Positions 21,013 to 31,564 of a DNA stretch of 64,000 bases are shown piece by piece. How positions within the stretch are numbered: position 1 is the first letter of the stretch; each line of letters begins with the position of its first letter. The stretch is taken from positions 16,424,254-16,488,253 of the forward strand of contig OZ025260.1 in NCBI GenBank assembly GCA_964019135.1, written 5' to 3'. The DNA is from Arenicola marina (lineage: Eukaryota; Annelida; Polychaeta; Arenicolidae). A model generated the notes under the pieces. That model did no database searches. It worked only from the letters and a program-made list of their open reading frames with translations, and was not told the DNA's origin. The position numbers were made by a program, and so were the translations under genes.

Positions 21013-23271
21013 CTACAGAACTAGTAACATCTCTGTATCAACATCACCGGGGAGATCTGGCTCGAACTGGTCGACAGAGTTCTGCTCGTCTTCGAGCGGT
21101 CTGCCGCGTCCTGTGTTCTCTATGTCGTGTGTCGCTGTGTTGGCGGCCGCCTCGTACAGATGCGGCTGGGGTCCGATCTTCTCGACGGGCAGCGCGTACA
21201 GCAGATTGTCCATGAAGTGTTTGTTGTCGCTCTCGATGTAGGTGAAATGTCTCAGGTAGTGTCTCAGCGAGGTCGGCTGCTCATCCACAGGGATCGGCTC
21301 CTTCAGGATGGTAATCAGGCGGTGTTTGTTCTCCTGGAGGTCGATGTTGAGAGCCGTGGTAAACTCCCACATGCAGGCGCCACTGGCGGCGAAGTGAGGG
21401 GACAAGACACACAGCGTCCGTTTGCTGCGGTCTACAGCCAGACACACGTTCTCGGTGATGGGTCTCCCGGCGATGAAGTCCCTCGTGTGGAAGAGCGTCC
21501 CGTATCCCTGGCCTTCCAGTTCTCTAATCAAGTTCCGGGTCCAGACGTCATCCTCGTGAGCAGAGGAGACGAAGACGTCGAAGTGTTTGTTCTCCCCGCT
21601 ACATTCGTCCCAGTTGAAGGGGTGCCACTTGAGCTTCTGGTAGATCCAGACCCTCAGACAGTAGACCACACAGAGAGGGACGATGAAGACCAATGCCAGG
21701 CTGGCCAGACCAGTGCTCAACAAGATGGTAAGGCGCTTCATCGGATCGGAGCAAAACTCCTCGTCTGGAACAGTTAAGACGCTCCTGCCTTTCAGTCTGT
21801 CCGGACTGTCGCATAATATCGCCTCGACCGAGGGGATCTTGCCGGTCATGTTTTGTAGCCACGCCTTGAACCATCGGTGCTCGCAGTCGCACTTCCACTT
21901 GTTGTTGTGTAGCGTCAGCTCCCGGACGTTGTTGAAGTCGATGATTTGGACGCTCTCGGGCAGGTCTGTCAGCTGGTTGTGGTCGAGGCGGATCACGGAC
22001 ATGGCCGTCAGCTCACCCAGAGTGACGTCATCCAGGGAGGAGATGGCATTGTGACTGAAGTCCCCATAGTGGGCCGTCCTCAAGTAGAACCGGCTCGATA
22101 TCTCCTCCAGATCGTTGTTGCCGAATAACAGTTGGTGTTTGAACTTGTAGTGATAGTTTCCCTTGGTTCTCGATGGCAACGTCTCGGGAAGACTCTGCAT
22201 ATGCCGACCCTGGCAGTCCATTCGGAATGTGGCATTCGCAGGTATTTCCACGCAATCGCATCCGGTGCAGTTTTCAGCCACGTGACACACAAAGTCAGCA
22301 AGCGCTACGGAGATTATTTTATCTTGAAACATATCTTCTGGAGCTACACAAAACAGCTGATTCACGATCTCAGATTTTCTAGTGAGTCGCAAGTATTTGT
22401 AGGCAGCGAAATCGACGCAGTCGCACCATAGTGGGTTTTGCCGAAAATCTACCCGAAAGGTATCCTTTCGAATCAAACTTAAAATGTCTATCTCTCGTGT
22501 TAGGCCCCAGCCAAAGAACATGTCCGACATATATCGTATAAAATTATCGGCAACGTTGATGTAAGCAACAGCGGGCGGCACGTTGTATGCATACGTCCAG
22601 TTGAGGTGGTTTGTAAATGTTACAATTTCGTTGTTTTCTAGTTGTAAATTTGTAAGACTACCAGTCAGTACTACCAAGTAGAGAGGCCACACGTCTACAC
22701 TCTGCAACTTGTTGTTCTTTAAGTTGATGGACGTAATGACCTTGAACTTGGTTAATTCTGCGGGGGCAATATTTTCTATGACGTTTGATTCGAGGCTGAG
22801 GCTTTCCAACTGTTCTAGTCCGAGGAACGTGTTGTCTGTGATCTCCATGATGTGGTTGGAATCCGCCGTCAGTATCCGGAGGGTTCCGAGACACCCCAGA
22901 TGACCTCCGCCGAGCCCGGTCAGCGCGTTCTGGCTCACATTAAGCTCCGTCAGGTGGCGCAGTGAGCAGAGACCCAGCGCCGTGATGTTGGTTATCGGTG
23001 ACCTTCTGACCCCCAGTGACGTTAGAGACGGCCAAGCCTTAAAGATGGCCGCCAATGAAGTCTCGATGCCTGCCACGTGTTTCCGGCTGTGGCAGTCCAC
23101 CGCGAGGCTGATATTACCCGTCAGACAACACGAGCAGTTGGCGGGACAGACTTCCGGCAGAGTATCCCCGGGACACGGCGCCGTGAGGGTGCTGACACCG
23201 AGGGTCAAGGTCAAGGTCATTACAAGGACCGCGAGGCTCAGGTGCGTATTACACATGGTAACGGTGAACAT
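21013..23271 (-). CDS. Toll-like receptor, two-cysteine-cluster type (intact, single exon)
   Basis: Innate-immune receptor expected in the plasma or endosomal membrane, signalling through TIR-TIR contact. I start at the ATG at 23271 (752 codons): it gives a hydrophobic signal peptide (LSLAVLVMTLTLTLG), whereas the upstream ATG at 23394 adds a charged 41-residue leader. Order: Cys-rich LRR-NT (PEVCPANCSCC), LRRs, first LRR-CT (NPLWCDCVDFAAY), a second cysteine cluster (NCTGCDCVEIP), LRRs, second LRR-CT (KWKCDCEHRWFKAW), a membrane helix at residues about 512-541, then a TIR domain from about 564. TIR box 1 is FDVFVSSAHEDD and box 2 is RDFIAGRPI (no Pro, unlike the RDxxPG of many TLRs); box 3 is FMDNLLYAL, with Met where FW is usual. 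The tail after EKIGPQPHL is acidic. It is a close paralogue of the gene at 61861 except for one diverged block. Confidence 0.93.
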   Translation of the reverse strand: MFTVTMCNTHLSLAVLVMTLTLTLGVSTLTAPCPGDTLPEVCPANCSCCLTGNISLAVDCHSRKHVAGIETSLAAIFKAWPSLTSLGVRRSPITNITALGLCSLRHLTELNVSQNALTGLGGGHLGCLGTLRILTADSNHIMEITDNTFLGLEQLESLSLESNVIENIAPAELTKFKVITSINLKNNKLQSVDVWPLYLVVLTGSLTNLQLENNEIVTFTNHLNWTYAYNVPPAVAYINVADNFIRYMSDMFFGWGLTREIDILSLIRKDTFRVDFRQNPLWCDCVDFAAYKYLRLTRKSEIVNQLFCVAPEDMFQDKIISVALADFVCHVAENCTGCDCVEIPANATFRMDCQGRHMQSLPETLPSRTKGNYHYKFKHQLLFGNNDLEEISSRFYLRTAHYGDFSHNAISSLDDVTLGELTAMSVIRLDHNQLTDLPESVQIIDFNNVRELTLHNNKWKCDCEHRWFKAWLQNMTGKIPSVEAILCDSPDRLKGRSVLTVPDEEFCSDPMKRLTILLSTGLASLALVFIVPLCVVYCLRVWIYQKLKWHPFNWDECSGENKHFDVFVSSAHEDDVWTRNLIRELEGQGYGTLFHTRDFIAGRPITENVCLAVDRSKRTLCVLSPHFAASGACMWEFTTALNIDLQENKHRLITILKEPIPVDEQPTSLRHYLRHFTYIESDNKHFMDNLLYALPVEKIGPQPHLYEAAANTATHDIENTGRGRPLEDEQNSVDQFEPDLPGDVDTEMLLVL

Positions 23272-23924
23272 TGGTAATCCCTTGACGGCTCGAAATGCCA
23301 CTCGGGGACGAGAGGCTGCCCTCGTCCCTAGCCTTGCTGTGTGACAATCGATATATTCGCCGTCGTCACTGTAGCTGAGAGACCTGTAGGACAAGGCGAA
23401 AACGAAGTTATTATATCTTCATGTCCGGTGAGGTCAATACTGACATATACATCTACCGCGGGATCTACATTGTAACTGGCAAGCTCCCCGCACGGCGGCG
23501 CTACGCAAGCTAGCTTTTACCGCTGCTGTCGGCCGGGGGCAAATTTCAAGATTCTTGAAAAACGCTCAAATCAGCTGTAATTTCTTGCAATATTAATGCA
23601 ATACAGAGTTTTCAAGAATAAAACATAAAAATAACGAGTTTTGTGCATGTAATATATAGCAAAAACAATCTCGTACTCCTTCGAAAAAGTTATAATTGTG
23701 ACAGAACTCTTTCTTTTAATCACCTGATTTCATGTGTTATTAGGCTTAGCCGGGGTTCCAGCCCTAATTTGTAGAAATGCGCGACGTATTTTTCTTATCA
23801 ATTTGCGCAGCGCCGCCCTGGCGAGTGAGTGCGAAAATGCAATGAGGCCGTAGGCGTCAACAGAGATATAATGGAGTCCTAGCGGAGTGAGTCGAAGGTA
23901 GAGAGTGGGTAACTGACTGTGAGT
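23272..23924. other. Upstream flank of the TLR; no other gene
   Basis: The open frame continues upstream to 23394 but without signal-peptide character. No TATA box or clear promoter could be picked out. The right end merges into the 51-bp repeat block. Confidence 0.4.
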
Positions 23925-26900
23925 GAGAATACGTGTGAGCGCTCCATGTCTGGTGGCGGTGACCATGGTCTTAGCCAGAATACGTGTGAGCGCTCCAGGT
24001 GTCGTGGCGGTGACCAGGGTCTTAGCCAGAATACGTGTGAGCGCTCCATGTGTGGTGGCGGTGACCAGGGTCTTAGCCAGAATATGTGTGAGCGCTCCAG
24101 GTGTGGTGGCGGTGACCAGGGTCTTAGCCAGAATACGTGTGAGCACTCCAGGTGTGGTGGCAGTGACCAGGGTCTTAGCCAGAATACGTGTGCGCGCTCC
24201 AGGTGTGGTGGCGGTGACCAGGGTCTTAGCCAGAATACGTGTGAGCGCTCCGTGTGTAGTGGCAGTGACCAGGGTCTTAACCAGAATACGTGTGCGCGCT
24301 CCAGGTGTGGTGGCGGTGACCAGGGTCTTAGCCAGAATAGGTGTGAGCGCTCCATGCGTGGTGGCGGTGACCAGGGTCTTAGCCAGAATACGTGTGAGCG
24401 CTCCGTGTGTGGTGGCGGTGACCAGGGTCTTAGCCAGAATACGTGTGAGCGCTCCATGTGTGGTGGCGGTGACCAGGGTCTTAGCCAGATTACGTGTGAG
24501 CGCTCCAGGTGTGGTGGCGGTGACCAGGGTCTTAGCCAGAATACGTGTGAGCGCTCCATGTGTGGTGGCGGTGACCAGGGTCTTAGCCAGAATACGTGTG
24601 AGCGCTCCGTGTGTGGTGGCGGTGACCAGGGTCTTAGCCAGAATACGTGTGAGCGCTCCGTGTGTGGTGGCGGTGACCAGGGTCTTAGCCAGAATACGTG
24701 TGAGCGCTCCAGGTGTGGTGGCGGTGACCAGGGTCTTAGCCAGAATACGTGTGAGCGCTCTATGTGTGGTGGCGGTGACCAGGGTCTTAGCCAGAATACG
24801 TGTGAGCGCTCCGTGTGTGGTGGCGGTGACCAGGGTCTTAACCAGAATACGTGTGAGCGCTCCGTGTGTGGTGGCGGTGACCAGGGTCTTAGCCAGAATA
24901 CGTGTGAGCGCTCCAGGTGTGGTGGCGGTGACCAGGGTCTTAGCCAGAATACGTGTGAGCGCTCCAGGTGTGGTGGCGGTGACCAGGGTCTTAGCCAGAA
25001 TACGTGTGAGCGCTCCGTGTGTGGTGGCGGTGACCAGGGTCTTAGCCAGAATACGTGTGAGCGCTCCGTGTGTGGTGGCGGTGACCAGGGTCTGAGCCAG
25101 AATACGTGTGAGCGCTCCAGGTGTGGTGGCGGTGACCAGGGTCTTAGCCAGAATACGTGTGAGCGCTCCAGGTGTGGTGGCGGTGACCAGGGTCTTAGCC
25201 AGAATAGGTGTGAGCGCTCCGTGTGTGGTGGCGGTGACCAGGGTCTTAGCCAGAATACGTGTGAGCGCTCCATGTGTGGTGGCGGTGACCAGGGTCTTAG
25301 CCAGAATACGTGTAAGCGCTCCGTGTGTGGTGGCGGTGACCAGGGTCTTAGCCAGAATACGTGTGAGCGCTCTATGTGTGGTGGCGGTGACCAGGGTCTT
25401 AGCCAGAATACGTGTGAGCGCTCCGTGTGTGGTGGCGGTGACCAGGGTCTTAACCAGAATACGTGTGAGCGCTCCGTGTGTGGTGGCGGTGACCAGGGTC
25501 TTAGCCAGAATACGTGTGAGCGCTCCAGGTGTGGTGGCGGTGACCAGGGTCTTAGCCAGAATACGTGTGAGCGCTCCAGGTGTGGTGGCGGTGACCAGGG
25601 TCTTAGCCAGAATACGTGTGAGCGCTCCGTGTGTGGTGGCGGTGACCAGGGTCTTAGCCAGAATACGTGTGAGCGCTCCGTGTGTGGTGGCGGTGACCAG
25701 GGTCTGAGCCAGAATACGTGTGAGCGCTCCAGGTGTGGTGGCGGTGACCAGGGTCTTAGCCAGAATACGTGTGAGCGCTCCAGGTGTGGTGGCGGTGACC
25801 AGGGTCTTAGCCAGAATAGGTGTGAGCGCGCCAGGTATGGTGGCGGTGACCAGGGTCTTAGCCAGAATACGTGTGGGCGCTCCATGCGTGGTGGCGGTGA
25901 CCAGGGTCTTAGCCAGAATACGTGTGAGCGCTCCATGTGTGGTGGCGGTGACCAGGGTCTTAGCCAGAATACGTGTGAACGCTCCATGTGTGGTGGCGGT
26001 GACCAGGGTTTTAGCCAGAATACGTGTGAGCGCTCCATGTGTGGTGGCGGTGACCAGGGTCTTAGCCAGAATACGTGTGAGCGCTCCATGTGTGGTGGTA
26101 GTGACCAGGGTCTTAGCCAGAATACGTTTGAGCGCTCCAGGTTTGATGGCAGTGACCAGGGTCTTAGCCAGAATGCGTGTGAGCGCTCCAGGTGTGGTGG
26201 CGGTGACCAGGGTCTTAGCCAGAATAGGTGTGAGCGCTCCGTGTGTGGTGTCGGTGACCAGGGTCTTAGCCAGAATACGTGTGAGCGCTCCATGTGTGGT
26301 GGCGGTGACCAGGGTCTTAGCCAGAATACGTGTGAGCGCTCCATGTGTGGTGGCGGTGACCAGGGTCTTAGCCAGAATACGTGTGGGCGCTCCATGTGTG
26401 GTGGCGGTGACCAGGGTCTTAGCCAGAATACGTGTGAGCGCTCCATGTATGGTGGCGGTGACCAGGTTCTTAGCCAGAATACGTGTGAGCGCTCCAGGTG
26501 TGGTGACGGTGACCAGGGTCTTAGCCAGAATACGTGTGAGCGCTCCATGTGTGGTGGCGGTGACCAGGGTCTTAGCCAGAATACGTGTGAGCGCTCCATC
26601 TGTGGTGGCGGTGACCAGGGTCTTAGCCAGAATACGTGTGAGCGCTCCATGTGTGGTGGTGGTGACCAGGGTCTTAGCCAGAATACGTGTGAGCGCTCCA
26701 GGTGTGATGGCGGTGACCAGGGTCTTAGCCAGAATACGTGTGAGCGCTCCATGCGTGGTGGCGGTGACCAGGGTCTCAGCCAGAATACGTGTGAGCGCTC
26801 CGTGTGTGGTGGCAGTGACCAGGGTCTTAGCCAGAATACGTGTGAGCGCTCCATGTGTGGTGGCGGTGACCAGGGTTTTAGCCAGAATACGTGTGAACGC

Positions 26901-29003
26901 TCCATGTGTGGTGGCGGTGACCAGGGTTTTAGCCAGAATACGTGTGAGCGCTCCATGTGTGGTGGCGGTGACCAGGGTTTTAGCCAGAATACGTGTGAAC
27001 GCTCCATGTGTGGTGGCGGTGACCAGGGTCTTAGCCAGAATACGTGTGAGCGCTCCAGGTGTGGTGGCGGTGACCAGGGTCTTAGCCAGAATACGTGTGA
27101 GCGCTCCATGTGTGGTGGCGGTGACCAGGTTCTTAGCCAGAATACGTGTGAGCGCTCCAGGTGTGGTGGCGGTGACCAGAGTCTTAGCCAGAATACGTGT
27201 GAGCGCTCCATGTGTGGTGGCGGTGACAAGGGTCTTAGCCAGAATACGTATGAGCGCTCCAGGTGTCGTGGCGGTGACCAGGGTCTTAGCCAGAATACGT
27301 GTGAGCGCTCCATGTGTGGTGGCGGTGACCAGGGTCTTAGCCAGAATACGTGTGAGCGCTCCGTGTGTGGTGGCGGTGACCAGAGTCTTAGCCAGAATAC
27401 GTGTGAGCGCTCCATGTGTGGTGGCGGTGACCAGGGTCTTAGCCAGAATACGTGTGAGCGCTCCAGGTGTGGTGGCGGTGACCAGGGTCTTAGCCAGAAT
27501 ACGTGTGAGCGCTCCATGTGTGGTGGCGGTGACCAGGGTCTTAGCCAGAATACGTGTGAGCGCTCCAGGTGTGATGGCAGTGACCAGGGTCTTAGCCAGA
27601 ATACGTTTGAGCGCTCCAGGTTTGATGGCAGTGACCAGGGTCTTAGCCAGAATGCGTGTGAGCGCTCCAGGTGTGGTGGCGGTGACCAGGGTCTTAGCCA
27701 GAATACGTGTGAGCGCTCCAGGTGTGGTGTCGGTGACCAGGGTCTTAGCCAGAATACGTGTGAGCGCTCCATGTGTGGTGGCGGTGACCAGGGTCTTAGC
27801 CAGAATACGTGTGAGCGCTCCATGTGTGGTGTCGGTGACCAGGGTCTTAGCCAGAATACGTGTGAGCGCTCCATGTGTGGTGGCGGTGACCAGGGTCTTT
27901 AACCAGAATACGTGTGGGCGCTCCAGATGTGGTGGCGGTGACCAGGGTCTTAGCCAGAATACGTGTGAGCGCTCCATGTGTGGTGGCGGTGACCAGGTTC
28001 TTAGCCAGAATACGTGTGAGCGCTCCAGGTGTGGTGGCAGTGACCAGGGTCTTAGCCAGAATACGTGTGAGCGCTGCAGGTGTGGTGGCAGTGACAAGGG
28101 TCTTAGCCAGAATACGTGTGAGCGCTCCATGTGTGGTGGCGGTGACCAGGGTCTTAGCCAGAATACGTATGAGCGCTCCAGGTGTCGTGGCAGTGACCAG
28201 GGTCTTAGCCAGAATACGTGTGAGCGCTCCATGTGTGGTGGCGGTGACCAGGGTCTTAGCCAGAATACGTATGAGCGCTCCAGGTGTCGTGGCAGTGACC
28301 AGGGTCTTAGCCAGAATACGTGTGAGCGCTCCATGTGTGGTGGCGGTGACCAGGGTCTTAGCCAGAATACGTGTGAGCGCTCCGTGTGTGGTGGCAGTGA
28401 CCAGGGTCTTAGCCAGAATGCGTGTGAGCGCTCCATGTGTGGTGGCGGTGACAAGGGTCTTAGCCAGAATACGTGTGAGCGCTCCATGTGTGGTGGCGGT
28501 GACCAGGGTCTTAGCCAGAATACGTGTGAGCGCTCCAGGTGTGGTGGCGGTGACCAGGGTCTTAGCCAGAATACGTGTGAGTGCTCCATGTGTGGTGGCG
28601 GTGACCAGGGTCTTAGCCAGAATGCGTGTGAGCGCTCCATGTGTGGTGGCGGTGACAAGGGTCTTAGCCAGAATACGTGTGAGCGCTCCATGTGTGGTGG
28701 CGGTGACAAGGGTCTTAGCCAGAATGCGTGTGAGCGCTCCATGTGTGGTGGCGGTGACAAGGGTCTTAGCCAGAATGCGTGTGAGCGCTCCATGTGTGGT
28801 GGCGGTGACAAGGGTCTTAGCCAGAATACGTGTGAGCGCTCCAGGTGTGGTGGCGGTGACCAGGGTCTTAGCCAGAATACGTGTGAGCGCTGCAGGTGTG
28901 GTGGCGGTGACCAGGGTCTTAGCCAGAATACGTGTGAGCGCTCCAGGTGTGGTGGCGGTGACCAGGGTCTTAGCCAGAATACGTGTGAGCGCTGCAGGTG
29001 TGA
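23925..29003 (+). repeat. 51-bp minisatellite, about 100 units
   Basis: Tandem copies of a 51-bp unit: ACGTGTGAGCGCTCCAGGTG followed by TGGTGGCGGTGACC and AGGGTCTTAGCCAGAAT. Variants differ at a few positions (CATG/CGTG/CAGG after CTC; GCG versus ACG; AGG). Two higher-order duplications are visible: 12 units (612 bases; for example 25108 versus 25720) and 29 units (1479 bases; the rare AATACGTTTG unit at 26121 and 27600). Because 51 is a multiple of three and the unit has no stop, very long open frames exist on both strands; this is expected of the repeat and is not evidence of a protein. Confidence 0.97.
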
Positions 29004-29424
29004 CGTAATGCCAGATCTGTCTTAATAAGCTGATTTTGGTGTCCAGAGCAAAACGAACAGCTTCTTTCCAGCATGTGATCACCTCACATTTATCACATCA
29101 CATTGCTTCCCTACTATTGCCTACCAGGCTAACTCGCTTGAATTGCTTAATTATTGTATAACCCTATTATTGTATGACAAGAGTGTACAAACCTATTTGG
29201 CATGAAATATGGGCTGCTGGGATCGGCATGAAATGTGATAATTATCAATTATTATCCATTCCTAGCTAACACCTTACATCCGTGTTTTCTATCAGATTCA
29301 CTAATAACGATCGAGGAAAATGAAGTTGCATCACGTGACTCATTCAGGTTATATAAACTGCGAATTTTGTTCTTATATATTACGACAGATCTGGCATTAC
29401 GCCGCACCTGGAGCGCACATACGT
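28981..29424. repeat. Inverted-repeat pair at the right edge of the 51-bp array
   Basis: The last array unit continues into TGACGTAATGCCAGATCTGTC (to 29021). The reverse complement of this arm appears at 29384-29424, beginning GACAGATCTGGCATTACG, with 36 of 41 bases matching by eye. The 360 bases between have no coding signal. Related arms occur at 53325-53363 and 53612-53650. The outer part of the arm (ACGTGTGAGCGCTSCAGGTG) is the first part of the 51-bp monomer. Confidence 0.85.
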
Positions 29425-29782
29425 CTGTGTTATTCGGGCGGTTTTGGCAACCCCATATCACACAAACATGGCATTCCATGCTGTGGCTATATGTAACATT
29501 AGAAACAAAAATATGCTGTAGACAGTAGCGATTCAATCTGACAGGCGAAACGAACGTTAAATAGATGCCAACTGAGGGTAACTAAGCTTGACTCGCCGGT
29601 GAAATACAATCTGGCACAATGAGTGCAACATATGCACAACGTTAACCGCGTCGCCTATACGCCCGGGGAGGGGGTGTGGGTTGGGGGGGAATACATGTGG
29701 TTAATATATGCATATGTGCCGCCTAAATGTCCGGAGGCCCGCTAGATACTAGATGAGTCGTGCGCACGAGGTACTATGTCGT
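29425..29782. other. No gene seen
   Basis: Short chance frames only. Bases 29774-29782 (CTATGTCGT) are the left target-site duplication of the next element. Confidence 0.5.
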
Positions 29783-30141
29783 TAGCCCTGATACATGGAT
29801 CTCATACGCGCTGGTTCCTGACGCGCATGGCTCTCATACGCGCTGGTACACGACGCGCATTGCTCTCATACGCGCTGGTACCTGATGCGCATGGCTCCCA
29901 TACGCGCTGGTACCTGACGCGCATGGCTCTCATACGCGCTGGTACCTGATGCGCATGGCCCTCATACGCGCTGGTTCCTGACGCGCATGGCTCTCATACG
30001 CGCTGGTACCTGACGCGCATGGCTCTCATACGCGCTGGTACGCGACGCGCATGGCTCTCATACGCGCTGGTACCTGACGCGCTAGATCTGTCGAATAACA
30101 TATCAGGTAGCAGCGCGTATGAGAGCCATGTATCAGGGCTA
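29783..30141. mobile_element. Foldback element (TAGCC family) with an internal 32-bp tandem array
   Basis: Starts TAGCCCTGATACATGG and ends CCATGTATCAGGGCTA, flanked by the 9-bp direct repeat CTATGTCGT (29774-29782 and 30142-30150). The interior is about nine copies of a 32-bp unit (CTCATACGCGCTGGTACC, TGACGCGCATGGCT). The terminal repeats themselves contain ATGG-TCTCATACGCGCTG, so the array looks like a tandem expansion of the sub-terminal sequence. No coding capacity. Confidence 0.9.
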
Positions 30142-30297
30142 CTATGTCGTGCGAACGAGATAAAACATCATTCTGATTGTCCCTAGCAGGACTGGGTAAT
30201 ATTGCAGTTGATAGCGGAAGTGCTCCAATAATTAACCTCCATATACTTTATCATGGCTGTCAGTGTCTATTTTGAATGCCTTTTTTTTACCAAGAAA

Positions 30298-31105
30298 TTG
30301 CGGTGACAATAAACGGACGTGAATAGCCTACCACATACCACTGACGAGAGGCGGCCGTGTTCAGCTTCGTATCCTGTATGTAGGTACTCGCATATCAGCT
30401 TCCTTTAAAAAGCGTCACCTTCAAAAGCGGCCCTTCGGGTAAACCAACTAGAATGGTAGACTAACAATGGCGAAATAACGACGAGCTGACAGGAGGCCTG
30501 CTTACCTGTACCTCCGACCTGACTTTACCCGGATCTTGTGGCGACCGAACTGTGATATTGTGGCCCAGTCGCCAGTGAGTGAGCGAGACACCCGGGTACC
30601 ATCCCCCCCCCCTACACATACACACACATACCACCCCCGCGCCATGCATGAGTGCCCGCCAAACTGAAAATCTACCCGCTACAATTAAAACTGCCCGCGC
30701 ATCCGGCAGGCAGGCGGGTCTCTGGCTAATACCCTGGCGGTGACAATAAAGAGACGTGAAGACTACATACTATGGACGGGACGCGGCCGTGTTCAGCTGC
30801 GTATCCTGTATGCCTCAATGATGTAGTTAATCGCATATCAGTTTCCTTTAAAAGGAGTCACCTTTAAAAGCGGTCCTTCGGGTAAACCAACTAGAATGGT
30901 AGACTAACAATGGCGTAATAACGACGAGTTGACGAGAGACGTATCTCCGACCTGCTTTTACCCGGATCTTGTGGCGACCGAACTGTAAAATATATGGTGT
31001 TGTTCGTGGCCCAGTCGCCGGTGAGTGAGCCAGTCACCCGGATACAGGTACCACCCCCCCCCCCCCCAAACACACACACACATACCACTCCCACGCCATG
31101 TACGA
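30298..31105 (+). repeat. Two direct copies of a segment of about 350-370 bases
   Basis: 30298-30650 and 30733-31105 share GGTGACAATAAA, GGCCGTGTTCAGCT, GGTAAACCAACTAGAATGG and CCCGGATCTTGTGGCGACCG in the same order, ending in a C-run plus CACACA stretch. The spacing is about 435 bases. No frame is conserved, so this is a non-coding duplication of unknown origin. Confidence 0.85.
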
Positions 31106-31376
31106 GCAATTGCGCGCTCAGCGCCCCATTCCCCACCCCCACCTCGCCATCGGCGCCCTTTTTAATATTCATGATTGCGATCTGAGGGCGCGGCTACAAT
31201 AGGAGTGTCTGCGAACTGTGTACCCGGTTAACGATAACGATGGCCGAAATCGGCTGAATTTCGGCCGCCACCAGTTTCCCGAACACACACAAATAAACCA
31301 GGAGAGGATCGTAGATATGTTGGACAAGTAGTCCTTCATGTCTCTAATAAAGTAAATGTACTTGAATATACGACAT

Positions 31377-31559
31377 CAGGGGCGGATCCAAAAAATCTGG
31401 GAAGAGGGGGGTCGTTTCCAGGGTCGGACCCAGATACGCTGGATAGGGGGGGGGGGAGGCGGTTTTGGTTTTCATATGTTAAATGGTATAAATTATATAA
31501 ATGCCGGCCCTAAAAGGGAGGGGGGGGGGGCGGGTCGGCTCCCCCTGGATCCGCACCTG
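31377..31559. mobile_element. MITE of the CAGGGGCGGATC family, 5-bp target-site duplication
   Basis: Starts CAGGGGCGGATCCA and ends TGGATCCGCACCTG, flanked on both sides by GACAT (31372-31376 and 31560-31564). 5-bp duplications with CAG.. termini fit hAT5-type elements, an inference only. A diverged relative is at 44722-44870. Confidence 0.75.
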
Positions 31560-31564
31560 GACAT

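Noticed and set aside
23272..23394. Upstream ATG for the reverse-strand TLR
   Set aside because: It adds a charged 41-residue leader before the signal peptide; the ATG at 23271 gives a normal secreted N-terminus as in the paralogues.
23730..29082. Very long open frames of up to 1,693 codons on both strands (Cys-rich CERSMCGGGDQGLSQNT-type or VFWLRPWSPPPH-type repeats)
   Set aside because: They are translations of the 51-bp array. The unit length is divisible by three and lacks stops, so multiple frames are open on both strands; no signal peptide, unique domain or splice context supports a protein.
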